64,000 bases of DNA from Chromobotia macracanthus (GCA_036877525.1 JAZGTH010000138.1:310001-374000), one strand, 5' to 3'; counted from the stretch's first letter, positions 22,248-35,758 are shown. The notes: generated from the letters alone by a model not told the origin. Program-made: numbers and translations.

Positions 22248-23930
22248 CTGATCTCAGGAAGACATATAAATACCAGTCAGTCACTGCAAGTTACGTGTGG
22301 TCAGATTTACAAAGTGAATACTAGATAGGAGTTTAAGACATTCTTAGCTTGATTAGATTTAGGCAGGTGTACCATCATGTTCGGACAAATGTGGCATGCA
22401 AATGCACTCAAATTATCAAACCCACCACCCACACGGACACAGTATTAAACAAAACCTCACAAATAAATTAGACTCGTGATGAACTCATGCAGGCGAGAAG
22501 ATACACTTAATTGACTTTAAAATGTCTCTGCTACATATGTACCTTCTGTTCCTTAATGGAGGGAAGGAGATGTTGTGTCGACATAGTGACATGTAGTGAC
22601 CTTGGAAGACCAATCACTCTGTTTCTTATCAGAAAATTCTAATGAGAATTGGCCTTAGAAATAAAGCAGCAGCAGGAATTGTTGCGTGACATTTGCATGC
22701 CAACCTCTGCCCCGGATATCCGGGTATAAAATGGAAATTGTGTGCACCACTTACTGTGGTTTGTGCAGAGCAGCTGAAGAGTACCTGACTCATATGGGAT
22801 TACCAAAGGAAATCGCTTCATTTGACGATCTGACATCCAGCTATCCAATTGGGTAGCCTCAAATGACAGATCCAAATGCCGAGTCACACTGATTGTATGA
22901 TTGCATGATTGTAGCTGCCTAGGATACCTGGGGCGGCAGGGAAGTTGTGAAACGTGACAGAAGAGAGAACCCCCCTGGCAACTAAGGTGGCACAGTTGCT
23001 GTGTTGTCCATCCTGACTAATACATGCTCCAGGGCAATCCACAAGGCAATCTACAGGGCAAGCCAACTGGCAACAACTCTAGGCAAAAAGGATACCAACA
23101 CTGATGGGGTCCTGATACTGTGTGCCCATTGCATGCAGCGCCCCAGCCCTGTTCTAAGGCAGCTCCACGTAGAAACCTAGGCCTAACCAAGGTGTTCTAC
23201 TTGTGTCAAGTGTTCTAATTATTCTTCTTCTGCCACTGCAGAAATCTATGACAGCCCAAATGCCCATATGCAAAAAATATTACATTTGACACACAAATAG
23301 AGGACATTCTGAAATGTTACCAAAGCAAATTTGGTGTCTTTACCTCAAACCCTCTAGCACTACCAATAGTCTCACTCATATTTATAATTGATTTCTAAGT
23401 TCTAGAAACAAAATTCTTTTTCCTGTCCTTTTCCTCATGCCAGTTCCAACACACCATATGGCTTCATTTTCTATCATGAACATTTTTCACCATTTTGAAT
23501 TTTCTCAAAAAATCCTTTTTTTAAACAGCCTTTGTCCGATTTAAATGAAATTTAGTGTGTAGCATCTAGAGACACCATGACAAAAATTTATGGAATTCAT
23601 GCTGATACCCCCTACTGTTCTCACTTTGGTGTATTCACACAAAACTTGGTAAGTGACATTACAGGCATGACCTAAGGATGCTTGCACAGTTTTGTCGCAG
23701 CGCCACCTATTGGTCAAAAGATATGAAAAATATCTATTTTTGCTTGTAACTTTTGAAAACATTGGTCTAAAATCATAAGAGTGGTCTTTTTGGATTCCTT
23801 GAGGCATGCCGTGTCCAATGTTCAATGTTCCAACAATATCCAATGTTCCAACAATATCCAATGTTCCATTTTTGGCATTGACATTTTTGAATTTTGTCAT
23901 AAAATGCAGTATTCAACAAACGCAATTGTG
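22248..23930. other. Non-coding; 18 bp tandem repeat
   Basis: No exon seen. At 23814-23872 CAATGTTCCAACAATATC repeats about three times. The stretch 23540-23760 with CAGCGCCACCTATTGGTC has the look of a fish interspersed repeat. Confidence 0.45.
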
Positions 23931-24427
23931 TATTTTTTTGTCAAATAAGTTTTATTAGAAAACCAATATTTTACAGAAAGATTACAATCTTACAGATTAT
24001 GTTTCTTTTACCTAAAATAGAACATACAATCAAGACAGAGAAGAAAAAAACACATACCCACATACATACAAAACATCCCAAGCCATTCCTTACCAGACCT
24101 GTTTACATTAAACTGTGAAATATGGTGATGAAATATTAAAGTATTACATTAACAAAATGATGCATTAGTCCATAGGGTTTCCATCAAGGTATCAGAGAAA
24201 AGGATGCCAGATTTTGTCAAACTACTCAAATTTTCCCTTTAAACAGTATTTGATTTTTTCCACTTGTAAAGTAGATGTTATCTCTCCAAGCCATAACTTG
24301 ACCGTAGGTGCCTCCTTTTTCTTCCAGAACAACAGTAGCAATTTCTTAGCTGCAGTTAAACTGTATGCAAGCAGTTTGTGTTGTGCTCCTGATAATGGAT
24401 GCATATGATCAGAAAGTCCCAAAACAA

Positions 24428-25189
24428 TCATTTGTACCCTAAACATTTCTGAAAGCACATTAAAAATTCCATTCCAATAACTCTGTATTTTAGAGCAAAA
24501 AAACTATAGGACAAATCTGCTTCTACTGAATTACACTTGTCACAAAGGGGTGAAACATTTTGGAAAATTCTGTGCAGTTTCTTTTTTGAATAATGTAGTC
24601 TGTGAATGACCTTAAACTGAATTAGGCAGTGTCTAGAATTGATAGAATGTTCATTAATATCCTTTAAACTCTGCTGCCATATTTCTTCAGAGATTTCCAC
24701 ACCAAAATCTTTCTCCAATTCTTCCTTAAGAAATCTAGTAGAGGGTGAATTAAAGGATTGCAGCAGATCATAAATTATTGATAATGCCTTTTTACTTCCT
24801 TTACACTGATCAAGACACTTATCAACAATTGAGGGTGAAGTATTATCCAATGAATGTATATGAGCACGTATATAATTCCTGATCTGTAGAAATCTAAAAA
24901 AATGACTCTGGGGAAGTTTAAATTTCTGTTGCAGCTGACTAAAGGATGCAAGAATCCCATCAACAAAAAGATCCCCTATAGTGCATAAACCCAGTTTTTC
25001 CCATTGCGTATAGGTCCCGTCCAATCTTGATGGTATAAATGATGGATTCTTAGCAATAGGAGTTAAAAAAGAAAGGGACTTTATCTTGAAGTGTTCTTTT
25101 ATCTGTTTCCAGACACGAAGTAAATTCCGAATTACAATACTATTATTGAAGATAGAATGATTCAAAGTTACAGGGGAAAGAATCACCAC
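24428..25189 (-). pseudogene. L1 ORF2 C-terminal domain
   Basis: A 253-residue open stretch. It contains WEKLGLCTIGDLFVDGILAS, typical of the post-polymerase part of fish L1 ORF2, and a Cys-rich end (SPLCDKCNSVEADLSYSFF). In L1 this region supports RNA binding and reverse transcription. It is the longest surviving piece of the element. Confidence 0.8.
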
Positions 25190-25542
25190 TCCCGGATTGT
25201 AGGGATATTTTTATATCCCAACAAGAACGGAAGAATAATTGAATCTAATTGCTTAAAAAAGGATTTAGGTAGAAAGATTGGAATATTCTGAAATAGATAC
25301 AGTATCTGTGGTAAGAATATCATTTTAATTGCATTTATTCTGCTGAATAAAGAAATCGGGAGTGCACTCCAAACTGTATATTAGCTTTAAAGGGGTAAAG
25401 CCTTTGAGAGCAAAGAAGATTTGTTAGTAACTACAATTCCAAGATAAGTAAATTTTTTCATAGAAACCTTAAATGGAGAAGATTGTATCGAAGACAAATC
25501 TTTTAGTCTATGGGCATTAGCTCACTTTTATTTAAATTAACT

Positions 25543-26271
25543 TTAAACCCCGAATATGTCCCAAAAACATATAGGAGAAAGGGGGCAACCTTGCCTAGTC
25601 CCTCTATCAAGATTAAAGGGCCTAGACAAGGTATTATTAGTTAATACTTGAGCTGTAGGACTTTTATACAAAATCTTAATCCAATCTATAAATTTATCAC
25701 CCACATCAAATTTATCTAACACTGTGAAAAGATAGTGCCATTCCACTCGATCGAATGCTTTTTCAGCGTCGAGCAAAATTATTACCAGATTATCTTGAAT
25801 AGCTTTGGAGTGGTGCATTATGTTAAAAAGGCACCTAGTATTTTGAGACATTGCCGCCAGGAATAAATCCATTCTGATCAGGATGAATTAGACCACTAAT
25901 TAATCTACCAAGTCTATTTGTGAGAGTCTTTGACAGTATCTACTGATCTACATTAAGGAGAGAGATCAGTCTGTATCCCTCCACCTCTTCTGTATTTTTA
26001 CGTTTTTTGGGAATAACAGTTATGATTGCTTCATGTCGAATGTCGATGGTAACCCAGACACTAATGCCTCCTCAAATGTTCTAAGCAGGTAGGGGGAAAG
26101 TATATTATTAAATTTGTTATATATTTCAGAGGGAAAGCCATCTGGCCCCGGAGTTTTATCACTCTTTTTTTTTAACTCTGCTAAAGATATATCCTTATTA
26201 AGAGAATTACTCTCATCCTGAGTAAGAGAAGGAAGATTGCATTTATTAAGAAACGCATCCATAGCTCGCAA
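25543..26271 (-). pseudogene. L1 reverse transcriptase, damaged
   Basis: The motifs KTPGPDGFPSEIYNKF (26.15 kb), IILLDAEKAFDRVEW (25.76 kb, with the first catalytic Asp) and RGTRQGCPLSP (25.6 kb) are clear. The segment that should follow with the second and third catalytic residues is deleted. A frameshift separates the first two motifs near 25.9-26.0 kb. Confidence 0.85.
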
Positions 26272-26592
26272 GTCAATGCAAGGATTAGAGGAGTATAAAG
26301 TTTAATAGAATTCCTTAAAACAGTTGTTTATATCCTTAGACGAGGTAAACTGTCCTCCAAGTTTTGTCTTAATCTTATGAATTGTCTTATTTTTTTCTAA
26401 TTTCCGTAACTGTCTTGCAAGTACGTTATGTGGTTTATCCCCAAATTCAAAATATTTCTGTTTAATGAAAATTATATGATAATTTACTTAGTTTGTCTGA
26501 AACAATTTTATTATACTCATATCTTTTTTTTTGTATGTTGCCAATGAGGGATTTTGTGCATTTTTGTTATCTAATAGATGAATTTGTTTCCC

Positions 26593-27305
26593 TCAATCTA
26601 AAAGTTTTGCTTTATACAGTTTATTTCTGGACCCCTGATAAGAGATAACACATCCTCCTAAAAAGGCTTTCAGTGTTTCCCACAAAAGTCCTGGTGAAAC
26701 TTCGGGGGTATCATTATTCTCAAAAAATATTTCAAATTGTGTAAGCATGTAATCTTCAAATTTAGGATCACTGACAAGTCGAGGATCCATTCTCCACACA
26801 GGACATGAGGATGTTAAATTACTGATGGCAAGTTCAAATGTGATAGGAGCATGATCTGAAATTATTATATCATGGATCTTATTGTTCATAACATTAGAGT
26901 TTAATTTGTTTTCTACAAGAAAGTAATCAATGCGTGTATATACATTATGAACTTGTGAATGAAAGGTATAATCTCTCATGGTGGGATGAAAAAGTCTCCA
27001 TATATCTACTAAATTAAAGTTGTTAATAAATGCATTTTAAAAATTCCTTGAATTAGACTGAGGGGCTCTCTTGGAAAATGATCTGCCCAGGTACGCATCT
27101 ACGACACAATTAAAGTCCCCCCCATGATAAGATTAGTTTGAGACATATTAGGAATAAGAGCAAAAACTTTCTTGAAAAAATCCAGGTCATCATAATTTGG
27201 GGCATAGACATTCACTAAAGTAATAGGAAAAGAGCATATCTCGCCAGACAATATAATGTATCGACCCTCTTTATCTGTTTTCAATGTTGTACGTTTAAAT
27301 GGCAC
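26593..27305 (-). pseudogene. L1 apurinic-type endonuclease fragments
   Basis: 27099-27305 reads SFPITLVNVYAPNYDDLDFF, and 26593-26979 reads NVYTRIDYFLVENKL and then IISDHAPITFEL. The latter has the SDHAP motif whose His is catalytic in APE-type endonucleases. The two lie in different frames with a stop between them. Confidence 0.85.
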
Positions 27306-27770
27306 ACCTTTTCGTATTAGGATAGCGACCCCTCAAGCTTTAACAGAAAAATTGGACTGATATATATTTCCTATCCATATGCATTTCAACTTGTCCTTAG
27401 AATCAAGTTTGAGGTGCTTTCCCTGCAAAAAAATATATCCGCAGAAAGCGATTTCAGATGTGACAGTACCTTACTTCTTTTAACAGGGTGATTTAGTCCT
27501 TTCACATTCCACAAAGCAAAAACAAAACCTTGTCTGTTATTTGATGTTACAGTATTACCCCACAACCTGCGGTGCGAGACAAAGTGACAAAGTGAACTGA
27601 ATTAAGAAATTAATATCAGAACAGTAATTAAAAATTAAATATTCTAGAAAAAGTTTAACATGAATATATTATTCGTTGACCTTCAAACATTAATTAACAT
27701 AGCTCCACATTAGAGACTTTCGGAAGAACATCTCTCGAAGCATACAGAAGATAACAGGAGAAGGAACAGT

Positions 27771-30112
27771 TACAGAATAACGAGGCTGAATCTAGTTTCT
27801 TATTCGCGGCTTCTTATCGACGCTATCCGTTCCACCTTAAAAGACGCAACGCTTTCGTATTGCCGGCTTCTTATTCGCGCTTAACTTAGGGGCCGTGTCG
27901 CTTTTCTCTTATTCGCGCAAATATTATGTTTATCATATATTTTTTATTTCATTATCTCTGTATTTATTTTTGCTCTGTTTCTTGTGTTTATGTATATACT
28001 GTAAGTATTCTGATCTCCTGAAAGCGCAACAAATTCGTTATGCATGTGTGCGCACAAGACTCATTCTGATCCTGATCCTGATAGCTGTTAATACTATACA
28101 AGATAAACTGACACAACAACAACACTGTGTATCATTCATTATACTAGTTATGGCTTATACTCAAATTTCTTGGCTAATTCCATGCACGTTTAAAGACATG
28201 ATGTTATTTAAACTATATCATTTGTAAGTTATGGATCCTTTATAGTTATTCTATTATCCCAATGCCTCCACTTAATGTGTAACCTTACATTTACCTGTGT
28301 GTCTTATTTGTTGTACTGTCATGTTACTTATTTGTCTGGGTATGTGTCCTGTTATGATGTTGTAAGTCTGAGCCTCTCACATGCAGTTCAGTGCCCAGTT
28401 TTCTATATTTAATTTAGCTAATGACAAATAGTTTATATGTGACAATACAGTTCAATGACTTATTGCAATGTTAACCCAACTGGAGGCTTTATATCTCAGC
28501 TGTGCTTTAGGGTGAGTTGAAGCTTTCACTGCGGGGTTATAGCCAGTGTCCTTGTCTATCACCATGTAAATATCCAGACCTTTTTACTGTAGCATTTTGA
28601 AGTAATGAACTCATGAAGTTGACATATGTCACCATACAGTTCAATTCCATATTGCAATATTAACCCAATTGGAGGCGCTATATCTCAGCTATGCTTAAGG
28701 GTGAGTTGAAGCTTTCACTGTGGGGTTATAGCCAGTGTCCTTGTCTATCACCATGCAAATATCCAGACCTTTTTACTGTAGCATTTTAAAGTAATAAAAT
28801 TTTTAAGTTTAATCAAATTGACTGTACAAGTCATTTCAATTATAATTATATAATTGAATGAGTTGTTGTAACTTACAAAAAAGTTGAAAACAGTATTAAG
28901 TTCCTGCAGGCTTTTGCAGGCAAGACTGGGACAAAACATGAATGTTGCAGGCAGAAATGCAGGAATGGGAGATAATATATACTTTTACAAGGTACGGGTG
29001 GAAGTGGGACACAAAAATTTCTACCCTGAACTGGCAATTGATTTTAATTGTAAACGGCTATTAACAGCAAACCACTTCTTTAAAACACTTATGCCAATTG
29101 AATAATTCTTCTGAATTATTATTCCATATAAACAAATGAATGGCTGTCTATAACAAACTAGCCATACCTGTGGCATTTAGGGTTTCTTCAGTTCTCAAAT
29201 TCGATCGTTATTCAGCACCTTGGACAGCAGCAGAAATGATCTTAGATGGCTTTTGTTGCTATCCAAGGTTCTGAAAAGTTTACAACGATTGGATTTAAAG
29301 AACTGTGAAAGCATTTTTGTCCAGCATTATGGACAAACGCTACAGTAAAGCCTCCAACTGGCCACAAATGCAATATGTCATTGAACTGTATGGTGACATA
29401 TGTCAACTTCATGGGCTCATAACTTCAAAATGCTACAGTAAAAAGGTCTGGATATTTGCATGGTGATAGACAAGGACACTGACTATAACCCCACAGTGAA
29501 TGCTTCAACTCACCCTAAAGCACATTGGAGAAATAAAGCCTCCAATGGGCCAAAAATGCAAGGTCTCATTGAGCTGCATTGTCACATATGTCAACTTCAT
29601 GGGTTCATAACTTCAAAATGCTACAGTAAAAAGTTCTGGTTATTTGCATGGTGATAGACAAGGACACTGGCTATAACCCCGCAGTGAAAGCTTCAACTCA
29701 CCCTTAAGCACAGCTGATATATAGTGCCTCCAATTGGGTTAATATTGCAATATGTCATTGGACATGGACACATACCCAGACAAATAAGTAACATGACTGT
29801 ACAACAAATAAGACACACAGGCAAATGTAAGGTTACACATTAAGTGGAGGCATTGGGATAATAGAATAACTATAAAGGATTCCATAACTTACAAATGATA
29901 TAGTTTAAATGCCATCATGTCTTTAAACGTGCATGGAATTAGCCAAGAGATATTAAGAGAATAATAATAATAATGAGAGAAAAGCGACAAGGTCCCTAAG
30001 TTAAGCGCGAATAAGAAGCCGGCAATACGGAAGCGTTGCGTGTTTTAGGTGGAACGGATAGCGTCAATAAGAAGCTCGAATAAGAAACTAGATTCAGCCT
30101 CGTTACAGAATA
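27771..30112. mobile_element. Foldback element with 9 bp target duplication
   Basis: Element proper 27780-30103. The ends ACGAGGCTGAATCTAG and their reverse complement are flanked by TACAGAATA at 27771-27779 and 30104-30112. Left and right arms are inverted copies over 27780-27917 and, after a left-arm insertion, over about 28155-28345 (against 29760-30103). Inside each arm two copies of a unit of about 188 bp follow (28445-28800; 29390-29750). The middle, about 28800-29340, is unpaired. No transposase frame is seen. Long arms, internal tandem units and a 9 bp duplication resemble Mutator-like or foldback transposons. It sits within an L1 LINE. Confidence 0.85.
28445..28800. repeat. Tandem 188 bp units, left arm
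   Basis: GAGTTGAAGCTTTCACTG recurs at about 28514 and 28703, and the following TATAGCCAGTGTCCTTGTC and CCAGACCTTTTTACTGTAGC recur with it. The right arm holds the same pair inverted at about 29390-29750. Confidence 0.85.
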
Positions 30113-30294
30113 GGTTGTGGTTACAACATTTTCCACGTACAGTAACTAAATAATTACACTCAGCGAGTGATATAATGTTCGTACTTATCTCAATTACGTG
30201 CCATGTTTAGAACAGTCACTCCGATATAGACCGTACTTGACACCAGGTTTGTCCATCAGTAATTCCCTTGCTCGTTTGAAAAGTGCGCGGCGTT

Positions 30295-30884
30295 TCACAA
30301 CTGCTGGAGGGAGATGTTGATTCTTTGCCCCTTGAAAGTGACTTGCTGCATCTTGGTTGCCTTCTGCAGGATCTTTTCCATTTCATGGGTGTAGTTTAGC
30401 CGAATGACGAAAGCCTGCGGTGGTTCATCATCTCCGGGACGATTTCGCATTGCCCGATGAGCGCGATCAACAAGCGGCAGATTATCTAGCGATAATGCCG
30501 CCATCAAAAGTTGCGCGATAAAGTCCCTTGGTTTCATTCCAGACTCGGCACCTTCCTTGATGTGTAATATGCGAATGTTCTGTCTCCTACTACGTCCTTC
30601 AAGGTCCATGCATTTGGTGCTTTTAACATCTGAAATCGCAGAACTGGCCTCCTGTTGCAACGCAGTAAGCTCTCCTCATATTGAGACAGCAAGTTGTTCA
30701 ATCTTAGAGTCTATTATCTCCCCAATGTCAGATTTGATTGAGCGTATTTCAGAGCGCAGAGAGGAGATTGGGTTAGAATTGCTACGATGCCCGTGTCCTG
30801 AGTGTTTTCAGCTGGTACGTCTTCTGTAACAGAGTCCGAGGCAGGCGCGGCCTGATCCACTGGTTTACGAGGTTTGGCTGGCAT
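30295..30884 (-). pseudogene. L1 ORF1 (RNA-binding protein)
   Basis: The start MPAKPRKPVDQAAPASDSVT lies at 30884 on the minus strand. After a frameshift the frame from 30660 gives a coiled-coil end and then DLEGRSRRQNIRI, the entry to the RRM-like domain of L1 ORF1, followed by VDRAHRAM. ORF1 packs the LINE RNA. A stop and a frameshift near 30690-30780 disable it. Confidence 0.8.
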
Positions 30885-31027
30885 GTTTAGCTATGAATAT
30901 ACTAAATCGTCAACCCAGATAAATTAACTGCTTATAACATTTTATTGAAATAGCGTAATGTCATGCAACTTGTATCTTTAGAATCTTTGCCTCATACCAA
31001 ATTTGTCCTACTACTATCCACAATTCA

Positions 31028-31830
31028 AGTCAAGTGGAGTTTATTGTCATTCCAACCATATACAAGTACATAGTGAAACGAAACAACGTTTCTCCAGGCT
31101 CTAGGTGCTACACAAACACAGAACAACACAGAACTACATAATTTATACATAAAGTGCACAAGTGCAAACATGTGCAGACAGCACAAGACAGTACAATGAT
31201 TTCTGGGGCAGACAATGGACGTAGTATGTCCCAGTGCAGCGCTGACCACCACACAGTTCTGTTCCAGAGTGATCCTGGTGAAATAAAGTTAACATAAGTG
31301 TTAAAAATGACTATGTACAGTTTAAGTATTTAGCAGCCAAAAGTATTTGACATTTGACATTTTGACATTGGGTGTCAAAAGTATTTGACACCCAAATACA
31401 CTCAAAAGTATTTGACACCCTCCTGCCATAAAGAGTGTGTGAGAGGGGTGTGTGGGGTCATCCACAATGCTGGTGGCTTTGCGGATGCAGCATAAGGTGT
31501 AGATGTCTGTTATGGAGGGAAGAGAGACCTGATGATCCTCTCAGCTGTTCTCACTATCCACTGAAGGGTCTTGCGGTCCGATGCGGTACAATTCCCAAAC
31601 TAGGCAGTGATGCAGCTGCACAGGATGCTCTCAGTAGTCCCTCTGTAGAACGTGGTGAGGATGAAAATAAGGAAAATGAGGAAAATAATAGGGCCCTTAC
31701 CTTAACATTTTTGATTCCTGGGCCCTAATAATAATCCTAAGGAAAACAATTTAGATTAGATTCAACTTTATTGTCATTATGCAGAGTACAAGTACAGAGC
31801 TAATGAAATGCAGTTAGCATCTAACCCAAT
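31028..31830. repeat. Cluster of fish interspersed repeat pieces
   Basis: 31028-31275 begins TCAAGTGGAGTTTATTGTCA, 31430-31660 holds a GC-richer block with CTCTCAGCTGTTCTCACTAT, and 31752-31825 begins TAGATTCAACTTTATTGTCA. The first and third are similar heads of related elements. A short TTTGACA tandem lies at 31348-31418. None codes for a recognisable protein. Confidence 0.5.
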
Positions 31831-33080
31831 GATGTCCACAAATATTGTCTTTAGTGGCGTTGATGGACTTGACCCCATAGTTGCTGCTTGGAGCTGTATT
31901 TGTTATTATTTGCATATTTAATACTTGATTGAATGAGTACCTCACACAACGGACATGCAATATGGAATTTTAAAAGTCAGATGCTGAAGCTAAACACAGC
32001 ATAACAGTTTCATGCACAGTACAAAGCTCCTGAATATTGAATGAGCATTCAATAGAGCATTGTTTTATTGAAAATTATTTCACACTATACCCCATGGACA
32101 CTGTAATATTGAACTGCTCAAATCCCTCTTTAAACACAATTAATGGTCACCGAAAGCACTACGAGTTACATGAAGTTTTAAGTTACAAGCCATTTGCAGC
32201 CACAGAAAAAATACCAAGAGTATGCATGCATGTAAAACCAGTGATTGAATCAAAATAGATTTGCTTTATGGTAAAGAAGCAGTTCACCCAGAAATAAAAA
32301 TGGTCATCAATTACGCACCTTTGTGTCATTTCAAAGTCACATGACTTTTGTTTTTTTCTGTGAGACAAACACACAAAACATACTTCTGTGTTATACATAA
32401 AACGACATGAGACCGAATAAACAACATAATTTTGATTTTTGGGTGAACTTTATAGTAAATATTTGGATTGATTTATTTTTTTTTGGACATTTCTGATCAT
32501 TTTATTTGTTCAGTTTTTACATATAGGGGAGTCTATGGGTCCTGATGACACTATATTATTGCTTTATTTTTCACAGAATGACGCAACTGTAATAACAGAC
32601 AAGCATGCCGACATCAGTCAACATTGCAACTATGCAAACATTGTGTTTACTTCTCATCCCTTCCTATTAAAAAATAAAAGCTATTTTCCAGAACATTCAA
32701 ATTTGCCCTGACAAATCACAGTCCATTACCAAAAAACAAGTATAGAAAGTATGAAAAGCATAAGAATGTTTTCTTTAAGTGTTGAAATGATGCCAGTAGT
32801 ACATCATCAATCAAACATATCATCCTGAAAATACATTGGACATCAAAACGTAATGTGTCAGCTATATCAATGACAAAACAGTGCCTTCAGCCAAATATAA
32901 CAACCCTAAGAAAAGTTTTGTTTAAAGATCTCTTTTAAGTTTCATTTATGTATCAACTTCATTTCAGATGTTTTGCTAATAATCCCTCAACATAAATTAA
33001 AATGGAAACAAATGATTGAAAACAAAACTGTTGTAATTCAGGTGTGCAAGTGTATAGCTATAACATTTAATCATGATAAT
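31831..33080. other. No gene seen
   Basis: AT-rich DNA within the eml3 locus, between the 22.1 and 35.8 kb exons. No exon or clear repeat recognised. Confidence 0.4.
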
Positions 33081-33114
33081 TTAGTTCATGAAAACCTTTC
33101 TAGTGAAGTGAAAG

Positions 33115-33270
33115 TGACATATTTGTCAGATATGGTAACCCGAAATGTGACCTCTGTATTTAACCCATCACTGGTGAGGAGTGAATGCAATCGGGAGTTA
33201 GGTGCCTTGCTCAAGGGCACTTCAGTTGCTACCTGCCAGCACTGGAATCGAACCAGCAACTTGTTGACAT
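33115..33270. repeat. SINE-like interspersed repeat
   Basis: It includes ATTTAACCCATCACTGGTGA, GGTGCCTTGCTCAAGGGCAC and AATCGAACCAGCAAC. The last resembles a tRNA-type B box read on the opposite strand. It has the form of a common fish repeat. Confidence 0.45.
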
Positions 33271-34029
33271 TTGGAAAAATGTCGAATTGTTGCCCTGTAA
33301 ATAAACACTAATCTGGGTGCCAAGAACCAGCTCAACAAGTTGATATTTATAGCAATGCAAGCATTAGTATTAAAGTTAGATTCAAGGCCAGAGGCAGAGA
33401 TTTTAAGCAGCCAGCCAACGCTTGAATCCACTGTGGCGCACAACACACAGTTGTTTCTCTCCCTCTTTGATGGAGGAAAGGGGACCTCCAGTGGTCTCTT
33501 TTGGGGGTGCTGGCGAGGATGATATTTGGGTTTGAGACCCAGTTGCAGATGTTGCAATTAACCTGTATCAGCCCGGACAGACAGTAATTCCAGTTACACC
33601 AACACTACACCAGACAAGACCCACTGTATGTATGGATGGCTGTCAATTAAAGTGTTCTCTACAGAATAAAAAGCATTGAAATACAACAGGGGACAAACAA
33701 CTGAATATTGTAAGAGCAAAGAATTTGCTTGACTTCAAAAATATGTTAAATGCAAGAGAAAACAAAACAAATATATTTTTCTGATGTGTTTTTTTTAAAG
33801 GGAAGTGTGAGGTAGTTTTAAAAAATCCTGCCATTTAACATCCGTATTGTTCCAAACCTGCACGAATACCTTTTGTGGAACAAAATGACAGTATGTCACA
33901 AAACTAGTTTTTTTTTTGTCTAAAATGCCTCTTTAAAGTTGTAAGTTTGAAACTAATAATAACCTATAATTGAACTGTTTAGTGGGAAGGCTTGTTTTAT
34001 ATTTGGCTGTTTAGTGCTAAAATTATTGA

Positions 34030-34461
34030 TGTAACGTGGAGACAGAGACGGTAGGATCCATTTGCAGTGGTTTATTAGAGTAGTTGAACAGGCAGGGTGG
34101 ACAACAGCAAACAGGTATATCAGGGGCTAGGCTAATCAGCAACGATAAACAATCCAAATCGGGGCAGGCAGCAAACAATCAGAGAAACGATAAGCAGTCC
34201 AGGTAACGGGTAATAACGGGTAATCCAATCAATAATAGCAACCGCTCAGAAATGTCAGCCGGGGCAAAACAAGACTTCGCCATGAGTTCATCATAGGCTG
34301 GGGTTTATATACACAAGAGTTAATTGATAGCAGGTGAGCAGGAAGTAATTAGCCCCAGGAATGTGGCCCTATGGGAAATGTAGTCCAAACATGATTTGGT
34401 ACTCAGGTGACAGCTCCCTCTGGTGGTTCGGGGGAGGCGGTACGGGGGCCTCCACCGTAAC
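34030..34461. repeat. Interspersed repeat with short inverted ends
   Basis: It begins TGTAACGTGGAGACAG and ends GCCTCCACCGTAAC; the ends are imperfect inverted copies. It is GC-richer than the flanks and non-coding. Probably a small non-autonomous element. Confidence 0.5.
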
Positions 34462-35758
34462 AACTAAAGAAAGCAATATTCTAAAAATGTGCATGGGTTT
34501 GTAAATATATACATTTTAAATAAACCCAAATTAAATGTGACAGTTAATTATTACATATATAGATTGCTTTATGTATGTATTGTTGTATGTTGCATGTATT
34601 GTATGACATTGTTTCATACAACCAGAAATTAAAACTGATTCAACGTAGGTAAGCAAACCAATTAAACTGAATTTGCATTTGTTTCCAATAGTGCAAACAA
34701 CACTGGTTCAATGTGACTTTAATGAGCAAAAAGATGTTGGCTCAATGTCGGAGGTCAATGTTGTTTCGATGCTGCAAGACACAGATTCTGTGTTGATTCT
34801 ATGTCGGCTTGCTATCTGGGATAGGCTTAGAAAGAAGTGGGGTAAATAAAATTATGACATAATTTTTTACAGTCTTCTTAATTTTCTTAATTATTCATTT
34901 ACTTTGAATTTAATTAAACAAAATTTTAATTAGGTGCTATGCTATACAATGCATTTATGGGTTTTTAATTTACAATCCTATGATTACCAGCCCAATTCTT
35001 TAGACACAACACCATCCAATAAAATGTCAAAGACCTCTAGTATACCTAGGGAAACTAATTAAAAAAATTAAATCTAAACAAGAAAATCTCACTGAGGTAC
35101 ACATACAGATGTTGCACAAAGAATGTTGCACTGCCGCTGTTTTATACAGAACATTTCTTATAAATGAATGGCAATAAACTTTGAGCAAACTAGTTTACAA
35201 TTACATTTTCTGAGAAATAGTAGTTGCATTAGTATATTTATGCTTATGGTGATAGTATATTTATACTTATAGATAGTATATTTCTGAGAAGTACAAAATA
35301 GTAGACTGAAATAAGCATTATTGTTTTTGTAGTTTAAAAAACATATACTAATGTACTTACTGTAATGTAAGGGTGCATTATAACAATTTTGGACGGGAAA
35401 GTGCAATAATGCCTTACAAGCCAATTGTTAAAATTAAAAAAATGATACAGAATGCTCAGTGCCTGTTGGATGGGTGGTGAATTCCATCAAGAGAGCTTGT
35501 AGACAGTCTGTATTAGCCATCTGTATTAGTCTGTATTATATTTAGACAATCCGCCAACACAACAGGAATGATTTAACACTCGGGTTGCAGCAGGGTTCAC
35601 TGATTTTGTACACACACTAAGATGGGTCTTTAAGGTTATGGCTGACCTATGCAAATTTTTAATGTGCAAAAAAAAGCTATTAAACCTAAGATTAAAGTCA
35701 AACAATAATCTGATGCATCTGAACAGCAGTGCAATGAAATCATTAACAAAGCTCTTAC
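34462..35758. other. No gene seen
   Basis: AT-rich and non-coding, with many short TATA-type words at 35220-35300. It is an intron of the eml3 locus by position. Confidence 0.4.

Larger units (their letters stand above)
23932..30960 (-). mobile_element. L1-type LINE relic, split by a later insertion
   Basis: Minus-strand fragments follow L1 order: ORF1 with start at 30884 (30295-30884), endonuclease (26593-27305), reverse transcriptase (25543-26271) and a C-terminal region (24428-25189). The element is interrupted at 27780-30103 by a foldback element; without it the LINE is about 4.7 kb. All ORFs carry frameshifts or stops. The reverse transcriptase lost the part with the catalytic Asp-Asp box: PLSP is followed too soon by FKVNLNKSELMP. 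The plus-strand T run near 23928-23937 may be the old poly-A tail. Confidence 0.85.
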
